From the NCBI GenBank assembly GCA_035632395.1, contig DASQGX010000207.1, positions 1 through 15,894 of the forward strand: a stretch of 15,894 bases of DNA, in the 5' to 3' direction. This document shows positions 6,826-13,215 of this stretch, one piece after another. The translations under genes and the position numbers were made by a program. Source of the DNA: REEB95 sp035632395 (GTDB lineage: Bacteria > Pseudomonadota > Alphaproteobacteria > ATCC43930 > CGMCC-115725). Position 1 is the stretch's first letter; each line of letters starts with the position of its first letter. The notes under the pieces were generated by a model that saw only the letters and a program-made list of their open reading frames with translations, did not search any database and was not told where the DNA came from.

Positions 6826-7617
6826 TCACGCCGAAGCGAACAACCGGCGCATTGCATCGTGCAATGGCGGGTTGGCGGCGAGCACCGAGCCGTTGGCGAG
6901 CATGTCCTGACCACCCGACAGGTCGCTGATATCGCCGCCGGCTTCGCGCACCAGCAGGATGCCGGCAGCGATGTCCCAGGGCTTGAGTTCGAATTCCCAG
7001 AAACCGTCGAAGCGGCCGGCCGCGACGTAGGCGAGATCGAGCGACGCGACGCCCCACCGGCGGACACCGGAAGTGGCACGCATCACCGGCGCCAAGGTTT
7101 TCAAATAACGCGCGTGGTCGCCGCGGTCGCGAAACGGAATACCGGTCGCGATCAGCGCATCGCCGAGATTGCGGCGTGCTGAAACGCGCAAACGCCGATC
7201 GTTGACATAGGCACCGAGGCCTTTCTCGGCCCAAAACATCTCGTCCTTGATCGGATCGTAGACGGTCGCGGCGATGATTTTGCCTTCGCGTTCGAGCGCG
7301 ACTGAAATCGCGAAATGGGGCAGGCCGTGGAGGAAGTTGGTCGTGCCGTCGAGCGGGTCGACGATGAAGCGATGGCTGGTGTCGCGTCCCGCCTGAAACC
7401 CGCCTTCTTCCAAGAGAAATCCATAGTTTGGCCGCGCCTTGCCGAGCTCGCGCTTGAGCACTCTTTCGGCCGCGAGATCGGCAGCCGAGACGAATTCGCC
7501 GGGCCCTTTGACCGAGACCTGGAGCTGCTCGACCTCGCCGAAATCGCGCTTCAGGCTGCGCGCCGCCTTGAGACAGGCGGCCGCCATGACATTGATCAGT
7601 GCCGAGCGTGCCGCCAT
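6826..7617 (-). CDS. suhB: Inositol monophosphatase family protein (SuhB-like)
   Basis: This 263-residue cytoplasmic, Mg2+-dependent, Li+-sensitive-type phosphatase acts on inositol-1-phosphate or a related sugar phosphate. The metal and substrate motifs are intact: EEG (70-73), DPLDGTTNF (Asp87, Asp90, Thr92) and WDIAAG (214-219, with Asp215). Length is normal for the family. The ATG at 7617 lies 11 bases after the efp stop, so the two are very likely one transcript; the ribosome site is weak and may depend on coupling to efp. The exact substrate cannot be read from sequence: SuhB, HisN-type histidinol-phosphatase and CysQ-like members share these motifs. Overall similarity is closest to the SuhB group. 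Confidence 0.88.
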   Translation of the reverse strand: MAARSALINVMAAACLKAARSLKRDFGEVEQLQVSVKGPGEFVSAADLAAERVLKRELGKARPNYGFLLEEGGFQAGRDTSHRFIVDPLDGTTNFLHGLPHFAISVALEREGKIIAATVYDPIKDEMFWAEKGLGAYVNDRRLRVSARRNLGDALIATGIPFRDRGDHARYLKTLAPVMRATSGVRRWGVASLDLAYVAAGRFDGFWEFELKPWDIAAGILLVREAGGDISDLSGGQDMLANGSVLAANPPLHDAMRRLFASA

Positions 7618-7628
7618 CGCCGGAGCGA

Positions 7629-8195
7629 TCAGTCCTTGGCGCGTTCGACGTAGCTGCCGTCGGCGGTATTGACGACGACGCGGGTGCCAGTGCCGACGTG
7701 CGGCGGCAGCATGATGCGGCGCCCGTTCGCCAGCTTGCCCGGCTTGTAGGATGACGACGCGGTTTGCCCCTTCACCACCGGCTCGGCGTCGACCACTTCG
7801 AGGATCACGGTCTGCGGCAGCGTGACCGCGAGTGCCACGCCCTCGTGCAGCTGTATGGTGCAGATCATGCCTTCTTGGAGGAAGTCGGCGGGCTCGCCGA
7901 TCAGCTCCTTATTGACGGTCGTCTGTTCGAACGTCTCGTTGTCCATGAAGGTCGCCATGTCGCCGTCGAAATAAAGGAACTGCATTTCCTTCTCGTCGAG
8001 GCGCGCGCGTTCGACCGTTTCCTGCGTACGGTAGCGCGCGTTGGTCTTGGTTCCGGTCTTGAGATCGCGCATTTCGACCTGGGCGAAGGCACCGCCTTTG
8101 CCGGGCTGGATGAGCTCGCGTTTCAGGACCAGCCAGAGCTTGCCGTCCTGCTCCAGCACGTTGCCGGGTTTGATATCGATGGCATTGATCTTCAT
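7629..8195 (-). CDS. efp: Translation elongation factor P
   Basis: At 188 residues this is the usual EF-P length. It has an N-terminal KOW-like domain followed by two OB domains. Residues 30-37 (QPGKGGAF) form the tip of the first domain. Lys33 is the residue that EpmA decorates with beta-lysine, and the flanking Gly/Gly pattern is typical of the lysine-modified class rather than the arginine-rhamnosylated one. The C-terminal VNTADGSYVERAKD is the conserved EF-P ending. EF-P enters the ribosomal E site and rescues stalling at polyproline. The ATG at 8195 has GAGG nine bases upstream. The gene diverges from epmA across a 149-base gap and is followed by the phosphatase gene in an apparent two-gene unit. 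Confidence 0.97.
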   Translation of the reverse strand: MKINAIDIKPGNVLEQDGKLWLVLKRELIQPGKGGAFAQVEMRDLKTGTKTNARYRTQETVERARLDEKEMQFLYFDGDMATFMDNETFEQTTVNKELIGEPADFLQEGMICTIQLHEGVALAVTLPQTVILEVVDAEPVVKGQTASSSYKPGKLANGRRIMLPPHVGTGTRVVVNTADGSYVERAKD

Positions 8196-8255
8196 GGCGC
8201 CAATCCTCGCGCGGAAAGCCGGTCTCGTTTTGGGTTTGCGGGCAGCTTCGTACCA

Positions 8256-8278
8256 GCTTGTCCCCTACGGCCACAAGC
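8256..8278. repeat. Dyad in the efp/epmA divergent promoter region
   Basis: GCTTGT and ACAAGC form a perfect 6-bp inverted repeat separated by 11 bases, centred near 8267 in the shared 149-base gap. The half-site spacing of about 1.6 helical turns could suit a dimeric regulator. A 6-bp dyad can also occur by chance in a gap of this size, and no regulator is identified. Confidence 0.3.
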
Positions 8279-8332
8279 GAAATACGGCGCTTGGCGAGCC
8301 GGCGGCAGCCGCCTAGCTTGCGCAGCCGAAGG

Positions 8333-8339
8333 AAGGAGA
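8333..8339 (+). promoter_or_regulatory. Ribosome binding site that fixes the epmA start
   Basis: AAGGAGA lies five bases before the ATG at 8345. It supports that start over the longer open frame from 8258, whose extra 29 codons lie in the divergent regulatory gap. Confidence 0.85.
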
Positions 8340-8344
8340 CGCGA

Positions 8345-9382
8345 ATGGTCGAAGCGCCGTGGTGGGGACGCGAACGTTTTGCCGCGCGCGCGCCATATCT
8401 TGCAGCGCGTACCGCCGCTTTGCATGCGGTCCGGCGTTATTTCGACGTCGAAGGCTTCGCCGAAGTCGATACGCCGGCATTGCAGATCAGTCCCGGCCTC
8501 GAGCCGCATCTACGCGCCTTCGCCACCACGCTCGACGAACCCGGCGCCGGCGTGCGTTCCTTCTATCTGCACACCTCGCCGGAATTCGCGATGAAGAAAC
8601 TGCTCGCCGCCGGCGTCCCCAAGTTATTCCAGTTGGCGCATGCATTCCGCAACGGCGAGCGCGGCGCCACGCACCATCCGGAATTCACGCTGCTCGAATG
8701 GTATCGAGCCGGCGCCACCTATCGTGACCTAATGGCCGATTGCGAACGGCTGCTGCCGGCGGTGCTCGAAGCTGTCGGCCGGGCGCAATTCTCTTGGCAG
8801 GGCCGGACGGCGGATCCGCGACAGCCGTGGCGGCGGGAAACCGTCGCCGGCGTCTTTGCCGACCGCTGCGGCATCGACATCCTGGCCACCGCACCCGAGC
8901 CGGAACGGCCGAGCCTGGCTTTGCTGGCCGCCGCGGCACGGCCACTCGGGATCGAACCGCATCCCGGCGATGATTGGGACGACCTCTTTTTCCGGATTTT
9001 CCTCGAAAAGATCGAGCCGACCCTCGGGATCGATGCGCCGACCATCCTGGCCGATTATCCGATCGCGATGGCGGCACTCGCCCGCGCCAAACCGGGCGAT
9101 CCGCGGGTCGCGGAACGTTTCGAGGTGTATATAGGCGGCCTTGAACTGGCCAACGGCTTTTCCGAACTCACCGATCCGGCCGAGCAGCGCCGGCGGTTCG
9201 AACGCGACTGCGCGCGCAAGCAAGCCCGTTACGGCGAAGTCTATCCGATCGACGGCGATTTCCTCGCCGCGCTTGGCGCGATGCCGCCCAGCGCCGGCAT
9301 TGCTCTCGGATTCGATCGGCTGGTCATGCTCGCGAGCGGCGCCGCACACATCGACGACGTGCTCTGGGCGCCGGTCGCGTAA
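8345..9382 (+). CDS. epmA: EF-P lysine aminoacylase (EpmA/GenX/PoxA)
   Basis: This 345-residue paralogue of class II lysyl-tRNA synthetase lacks the N-terminal tRNA-binding domain. It activates (beta-)lysine with ATP and transfers it to Lys33 of EF-P. Class II motifs are visible: motif 2 in FRNGERG...HHPEFTLLEWYR, the VAERFEVYIGGLELANGFSELTD block shared with E. coli EpmA, and motif 3 in GIALGFDRLVML. The start at 8345 has an AAGGAGA site. It is divergent from efp, which firmly supports the pairing. EpmB, the lysine 2,3-aminomutase that makes the beta-lysine substrate, is not in this window. The next gene is tonB, facing it. No intrinsic terminator is seen in the 54-base convergent gap. Confidence 0.95.
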   Translation: MVEAPWWGRERFAARAPYLAARTAALHAVRRYFDVEGFAEVDTPALQISPGLEPHLRAFATTLDEPGAGVRSFYLHTSPEFAMKKLLAAGVPKLFQLAHAFRNGERGATHHPEFTLLEWYRAGATYRDLMADCERLLPAVLEAVGRAQFSWQGRTADPRQPWRRETVAGVFADRCGIDILATAPEPERPSLALLAAAARPLGIEPHPGDDWDDLFFRIFLEKIEPTLGIDAPTILADYPIAMAALARAKPGDPRVAERFEVYIGGLELANGFSELTDPAEQRRRFERDCARKQARYGEVYPIDGDFLAALGAMPPSAGIALGFDRLVMLASGAAHIDDVLWAPVA

Positions 9383-9436
9383 CGCGGGTTGCAGCTCTCA
9401 AAAGTCTTGGCGCGGCGTCGAAGCTTGGCCGGCCGC

Positions 9437-10159
9437 TCAGCTGGGTGGATACACCGGGATGAAAATCACGATCGACGTGCGGACCTGCGGCAGCTCGGCG
9501 GGCAAATGCGGAAACGGCGCGCTCGCGGCAATCATCTGGCGCGCCGCTTCGTCGATCAGACTCTGACCGGAGGATGCGAGCAAGGTGATGGTGCTGACCG
9601 TTCCGCCCGGATTGACGCCGACGCTGTAGACCACGGTGCGCTCCCCCGCGCCGTAGAAAGCGGACGCCGGCGGATAGATGCGGTTACTCTCGATCCGCTG
9701 CATGATGGCGTTGAGATAGGGATCGCCTGCGCGGTTGCGGTCGGCGTCGCCGCGCATCGGCAGGTGGAGTTCCAGTACCTTGAGTCCTTCGGTGGCAGGC
9801 TTCGGCGCCGCGACGACGGCGCGGGCGGAGGACGGCGCCGGTTCGCTGCGCGCGCGCGGCGGCGGCGCGGGCTCGGGCTTGACGGTTTTCTTCGCTTCGG
9901 TCGTCTGGTCGTGGCCGGATTCACGCGGCCGGGGCATCGTCGCCGGCGGTGGCGGCACGGCTGCCGGTTTGGGCGGTGCCTGCACCAGCGTGACCTTGAA
10001 CACGGGCGGCGGCGGTGCCGGTGCCGTCGACCAGTGCCACAGCCAGATCAATACCGGCAATAGGTGCAAGAGCGCAGCCGCGATTAGCGCCCAAGGCGGC
10101 AGCACGCCGCGCCGCTCGCGCGCTATCGGCAATACGGCTTCGCCTGAAGTGACAACCAT
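9437..10159 (-). CDS. tonB: TonB-like energy transducer
   Basis: This 240-residue inner-membrane/periplasmic protein has one N-terminal membrane helix (about 23-43), then a Pro-rich spacer, then a C-terminal TonB domain (about 150-240). The spacer includes PPPP at 49-52 and 69-72 and mixed Lys/Pro/Glu segments. The C-terminal domain carries IYPP near its start, a VNPGGTVSTITLLASSG strand pair and a C-terminal VIFIPVYP strand, all as in TonB proteins that pass proton-motive energy to outer-membrane receptors. No exbB or exbD adjoins it. The only channel-like genes in the window (4412-5551 and 3398-4405) are distant and of a different type. It begins 20 bases after the thiE stop, so it is likely the last gene of the tkt operon. 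The ribosome site is weak. The TonB family is clear; the partner receptor is unknown. Confidence 0.8.
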   Translation of the reverse strand: MVVTSGEAVLPIARERRGVLPPWALIAAALLHLLPVLIWLWHWSTAPAPPPPVFKVTLVQAPPKPAAVPPPPATMPRPRESGHDQTTEAKKTVKPEPAPPPRARSEPAPSSARAVVAAPKPATEGLKVLELHLPMRGDADRNRAGDPYLNAIMQRIESNRIYPPASAFYGAGERTVVYSVGVNPGGTVSTITLLASSGQSLIDEAARQMIAASAPFPHLPAELPQVRTSIVIFIPVYPPS

Positions 10160-10179
10160 CGGAGAAAATCCGCGCTCGG

Positions 10180-10803
10180 TCAGCGCGCGGCAGCGATCGC
10201 CTTACTGAAGGCCTTGACTGCCGCGCCCGGCCCTTGCGGATGATCCCACACGGCAGCGACAACCGCGAGAAAATCGGCGCCGGCCTTAACCAATGGACCG
10301 CAATTGGCCGGCGTAATGCCGCCGATGGCGACGCACGGCACCGTCGTCGCCGTGCTCCACCAGCGCAACAATTCGGGATCGGCGCGGCTTTTGGCGTCCT
10401 TGGTTTGCGTCGGAAAGAACGCGCCGAAGGTGACGTAATCCGCGCCCCGTTCGGCCGCCTCGAGCGCCAGGTCACGGCTCGCGTGGCAGGTGACGCCGAC
10501 GATGCGATCGGGCCCGAGTAGGCGGCGCGCCTCGTCGTAGGGCGTGTCCTCCTGGCCGATATGAACGCCGTCGCAGCCACAAGCGAGTGCCAGATCGGCA
10601 CGGTCATTCATCAGGAAGGCGACGCCGCGGTCCTGCGCAATCGGCCGCAGGATATCGGCGGCACGACGGATCGCGTCGTCATCCGCCGGCTTGAGCCGCA
10701 ACTGGACGCAGGCCACATCGCCGGCATCAAGCGCTTCGGTCAGCGAACGCGCGAAACCGAACGGATCGAACGCCGGCGGTGTGATGAGATAGAGGCGGGT
10801 CAC
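10180..10803 (-). CDS. thiE: Thiamine-phosphate synthase
   Basis: This 207-residue TIM-barrel enzyme joins HMP-pyrophosphate and thiazole phosphate to make thiamine phosphate. The family motifs are in order: QLRLK (34-38), MNDRADLALACGCDGVHIGQED (65-86), the FFPTQTK phosphate/thiazole loop (129-135) and AIGGITPAN (159-167). The open frame runs far upstream through fba in another frame. The real start is GTG at 10803, which overlaps the fba stop as GTGA, giving strong translational coupling. The sequence from MTRLYLITPP is the canonical ThiE opening. It lies in an operon with transketolase, whose cofactor is the end product of this pathway. Confidence 0.93.
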   Translation of the reverse strand: MTRLYLITPPAFDPFGFARSLTEALDAGDVACVQLRLKPADDDAIRRAADILRPIAQDRGVAFLMNDRADLALACGCDGVHIGQEDTPYDEARRLLGPDRIVGVTCHASRDLALEAAERGADYVTFGAFFPTQTKDAKSRADPELLRWWSTATTVPCVAIGGITPANCGPLVKAGADFLAVVAAVWDHPQGPGAAVKAFSKAIAAAR

Positions 10804-11732
10804 GCCTCGCCGCGATAAATCCGGATGATCTGGGCGAGCATCTTCAGCGCTTCGTCGCGCGGCCGCTGGAATGTGTTGCGGCCGATGATCGAGCCGTTGC
10901 CGCCGCCATCGCGCACGGCGCGCACCTCGGCATAGACGCCGTCGATATCCTTGGCTTCGCCGCCGGAGAAAACGACGATGCGCCGGCCGTCGAAGCAGCA
11001 TTGCACCACGTGGCGAATGCGCGCCGCCGGCGTCGAGATGTCGATCTTCTGCGCTTCGTAGACTTTCTTCGCCGCTTCGAGCTCGAGATGCGCGGTCGGC
11101 GGCTTGACCTTGATGATGTGGGCGCCAAGCAGCGCCGCCATGTGCGCGGCATAGCCACAGATGTCGACCGCGGTCTCGCCTTCCTTCGACAGATTGCCGC
11201 CGCGCGGATAGGACCAGACGACGACCGCGAGCCCCGCCGCCTTGGCTTCGCGGCCAAGCTCGGCGAGTTCTTCCATCTGGTCGTAAGCTTTGTCCGACCC
11301 GGGATAGATGGTGAAACCGACCGCTGCGCATTTGAGCCGGATCGCGTCCTGGACCGACGCCGTCACCGCCTGGTCGGGCGCCTCCTTGGCGCGCGACAGG
11401 CTGTTGGCCGAATTGCATTTGAGGATGGTTGGGATCTTACCGGCAAAGGTGCGTGCGCCGGCTTCGAGCATGCCGAGCGGCGCGGCATAGGCCGACAATC
11501 CGGCGTCGATCGCGAGCCGGAAATGATAGTGCGGATCGTAAGCCGGCGGATTGGGCGCGAAGCTGCGCGCCGGACCGTGCTCGAAGCCCTGGTCGACTGG
11601 CAGGATCACCAGCTTGCCGGTGCCGCCGAGCTTTCCTTGCATCAGGATGCGCGCCAAGTTGGCTTTGGTCTTCGGCGTGTCGCTTTCGTAAGCGTCGAGG
11701 ATTTTCCGAACGGTCTTGGTGATTGTCGCCAT
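10800..11732 (-). CDS. fbaB: Fructose-bisphosphate aldolase, class I, DhnA/FbaB type
   Basis: This 310-residue Schiff-base aldolase of the archaeal/DhnA type interconverts fructose-1,6-bisphosphate with dihydroxyacetone phosphate and glyceraldehyde-3-phosphate. Key parts are LPVDQGFEHGP (44-54), the VVVWSYPRG segment (170-178) and HIIKVKPP, with Lys208 as the likely Schiff-base lysine. NGSIIGRNTFQRP near the C-terminus is the phosphate-binding region. No metal-site histidines of class II enzymes are seen. The ATG at 11732 has GGGAAGG upstream and lies 36 bases after the small uncharacterised gene. The stop overlaps the thiE GTG. It belongs to the same run as tkt and gap. Confidence 0.93.
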   Translation of the reverse strand: MATITKTVRKILDAYESDTPKTKANLARILMQGKLGGTGKLVILPVDQGFEHGPARSFAPNPPAYDPHYHFRLAIDAGLSAYAAPLGMLEAGARTFAGKIPTILKCNSANSLSRAKEAPDQAVTASVQDAIRLKCAAVGFTIYPGSDKAYDQMEELAELGREAKAAGLAVVVWSYPRGGNLSKEGETAVDICGYAAHMAALLGAHIIKVKPPTAHLELEAAKKVYEAQKIDISTPAARIRHVVQCCFDGRRIVVFSGGEAKDIDGVYAEVRAVRDGGGNGSIIGRNTFQRPRDEALKMLAQIIRIYRGEA

Positions 11733-11768
11733 CTCGCCTTCCCTTATGCGCCGGATATAGCAGAAGCG

Positions 11769-12188
11769 CTAAGCCCGCGTCATCGTCTCGCCGGCGAGCC
11801 AGGCACGGCAGCGCGCCTCGGCATGCCGCACGCGGCGCAGATCGAGCGCCGGAACGTCATCCGTCTCGAGCGTGGCATTGAGCTGCGTGGCGATCTCCTG
11901 CAGACGGCGGCGGGCTTCGGTGTTGCCATTGAACCGCACATGCTTCAGTCCGAGCCGCAATGCGGCCAAGACAATGCCCGGCGCCGCGCCGCAATCGAGG
12001 ACCGTGTCGCAACGCCCATCCGGCACCGCGCGCATGGCTTCTTCGGTAAATGCCTTGAACCAGGCGGGACCGGCGTAACCACCGGCGTCGGCCGCGCTCG
12101 TCAGCGTCACCTCGCGTCCGATCGATGCGGCCGCCGCAAGCGCAGCGCACGCATCGGCGAGCGAATGGACGACAATGCGCGCCGCCAT
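11769..12188 (-). CDS. Uncharacterised 139-residue protein in the tkt-gap-fba operon
   Basis: I do not recognise a named family. The protein starts at ATG 12188, seven bases after the gap stop. An alternative ATG at 12224 would overlap gap and is less likely. The sequence looks soluble and alpha/beta: IVVHSLADACAALAAA, REVTLTSAADAGGYAGPAWFKAF, VLDCGAAPGIVLAALRLG and KHVRFNGNTEARRRL alternate hydrophobic strands and helices. There is no signal peptide or membrane segment. Two cysteines (in DCGAAPG and in the C-terminal helix) are visible. The alternation of strand and helix, with DCG and Gly-rich turns, recalls part of a TIM-barrel or Rossmann-like fold, but that is only an impression. Operon position ties it to central carbon metabolism. 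I have the impression that similar small proteins occur near class I aldolases in other Alphaproteobacteria. Confidence 0.75.
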   Translation of the reverse strand: MAARIVVHSLADACAALAAAASIGREVTLTSAADAGGYAGPAWFKAFTEEAMRAVPDGRCDTVLDCGAAPGIVLAALRLGLKHVRFNGNTEARRRLQEIATQLNATLETDDVPALDLRRVRHAEARCRAWLAGETMTRA

Positions 12189-12195
12189 GGGCGGC

Positions 12196-13206
12196 TCAGC
12201 CCATGCCGCCGACCAGGGCCGCAACCTCGACCATCCGGTTCGAGAAGCCCCACTCGTTGTCGTACCACGCCAGAACCCGGCAGAGACGTTTGCCCATCAC
12301 CACTGTCTGCGTCAGGTCAAAAGTCGAACTGTGCGCGTCGTGGTTGAAATCGCTCGACACCGCTTCCTCGTTGTTGACCGCGAGGATGCCCTTGAAGCGA
12401 TTCGAGTTCGCCGCCTTGGCCATCACTGCGTTGATCTCGTCCTTCGTCGTATCGCGCGCCGCCGAGAATTTGAAATCGATCAACGAGACGTTGGCGGTCG
12501 GCACGCGGATCGAAGTGCCGTCTAGCTTGCCCTGCAACGCCGGAATCACGAGGCCGAGCGCCTTGGCAGCGCCGGTCGACGTCGGAATCATATTGAGCGC
12601 AGCAGCGCGGGCGCGGCGCATGTCCTTGTGTAGCGTATCGACCGTGTTCTGATCGCCGGTATAGGAGTGCACCGTCGTCATGTAGCCGTGCTCAATGCCG
12701 AGTGCTTCATTGAGCACATAGGCGACGGGGGCGAGACAGTTGGTCGTGCACGAGCCGTTCGAAAGCACCTTGTGCTCGGGCTTGAGCTGGTCGCTGTTGA
12801 CGCCGAGCACAACGGTGATATCGGCGCCGTCGGCCGGTGCCGAGACGATGACGCGCTTGGCGCCGGCTTCGAGATGCTTGGCCGCCGCCTCGCGTTTGGT
12901 GAACAGGCCGGTGCATTCGAGTACGACGTCAACCTTGAGTTCCTTCCACGGCAGCTTCGCCGGGTCACGCTCGGCGAGGACGCGGATCGGTCCCTTGCCG
13001 ATGTCCATCCAATCGTTGCCGGTCTTGATCTCGCCGTCGAAGCGACCGTGCACGCTGTCGTACTTGAGCAGATGCGCGTTGGCCTGGACCGAACCCAGAT
13101 CGTTGATAGCGACGCACTGCACGTCGTTGCGGTCCTGCTCATGCAGGGCGCGCAAGGTCAGACGGCCGATACGGCCAAACCCATTAATGGCAACACGAAT
13201 GGCCAT
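12196..13206 (-). CDS. gap: Glyceraldehyde-3-phosphate dehydrogenase, type I
   Basis: This 336-residue enzyme oxidises glyceraldehyde-3-phosphate to 1,3-bisphosphoglycerate (reversible). NGFGRIGR (8-15) begins the Rossmann fold, and Asp36 in AINDLG suggests NAD preference. SCTTNCLAP (152-160) carries the catalytic Cys153, and His180 in MTTVHSYTGDQ completes the pair. RARAAALNMIPTSTGAAKA follows the Gap2-like pattern common in Alphaproteobacteria. Gly151 replaces the more usual Ala in the NASCTTN motif, a small change next to the active site. The ATG at 13206 has AGGAG overlapping the tkt stop (TAGGAG), so translation is coupled to tkt. The stop is seven bases before the next gene. Confidence 0.97.
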   Translation of the reverse strand: MAIRVAINGFGRIGRLTLRALHEQDRNDVQCVAINDLGSVQANAHLLKYDSVHGRFDGEIKTGNDWMDIGKGPIRVLAERDPAKLPWKELKVDVVLECTGLFTKREAAAKHLEAGAKRVIVSAPADGADITVVLGVNSDQLKPEHKVLSNGSCTTNCLAPVAYVLNEALGIEHGYMTTVHSYTGDQNTVDTLHKDMRRARAAALNMIPTSTGAAKALGLVIPALQGKLDGTSIRVPTANVSLIDFKFSAARDTTKDEINAVMAKAANSNRFKGILAVNNEEAVSSDFNHDAHSSTFDLTQTVVMGKRLCRVLAWYDNEWGFSNRMVEVAALVGGMG

Positions 13207-13215
13207 AAAGCTCTC

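Noticed and set aside
6660..7079. N-terminal extension of the OmpA-like protein
   Set aside because: It overlaps the phosphatase gene and has no ribosome site. The ATG at 6659 opens a clear signal peptide with a strong site.
8301..8313. GGCGGC-A-GCCGCC palindrome before epmA
   Set aside because: The loop is too short for a stable full-length hairpin, and such GC palindromes are common at this base composition.
9383..9436. Terminator between the convergent epmA and tonB genes
   Set aside because: No stem with a T-run was found on either strand, only short GC palindromes such as GGCCGGCC.
10804..11418. N-terminal extension of ThiE
   Set aside because: It overlaps fba in another frame. The GTG at 10803 gives the normal ThiE start and length.
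11001..12347. A 448-codon plus-strand open frame opposite fba, the small unknown gene and gap
   Set aside because: It is antisense to three well-supported genes, its translation is Arg/His-rich with no family motif, and long antisense frames are expected in GC-rich DNA.
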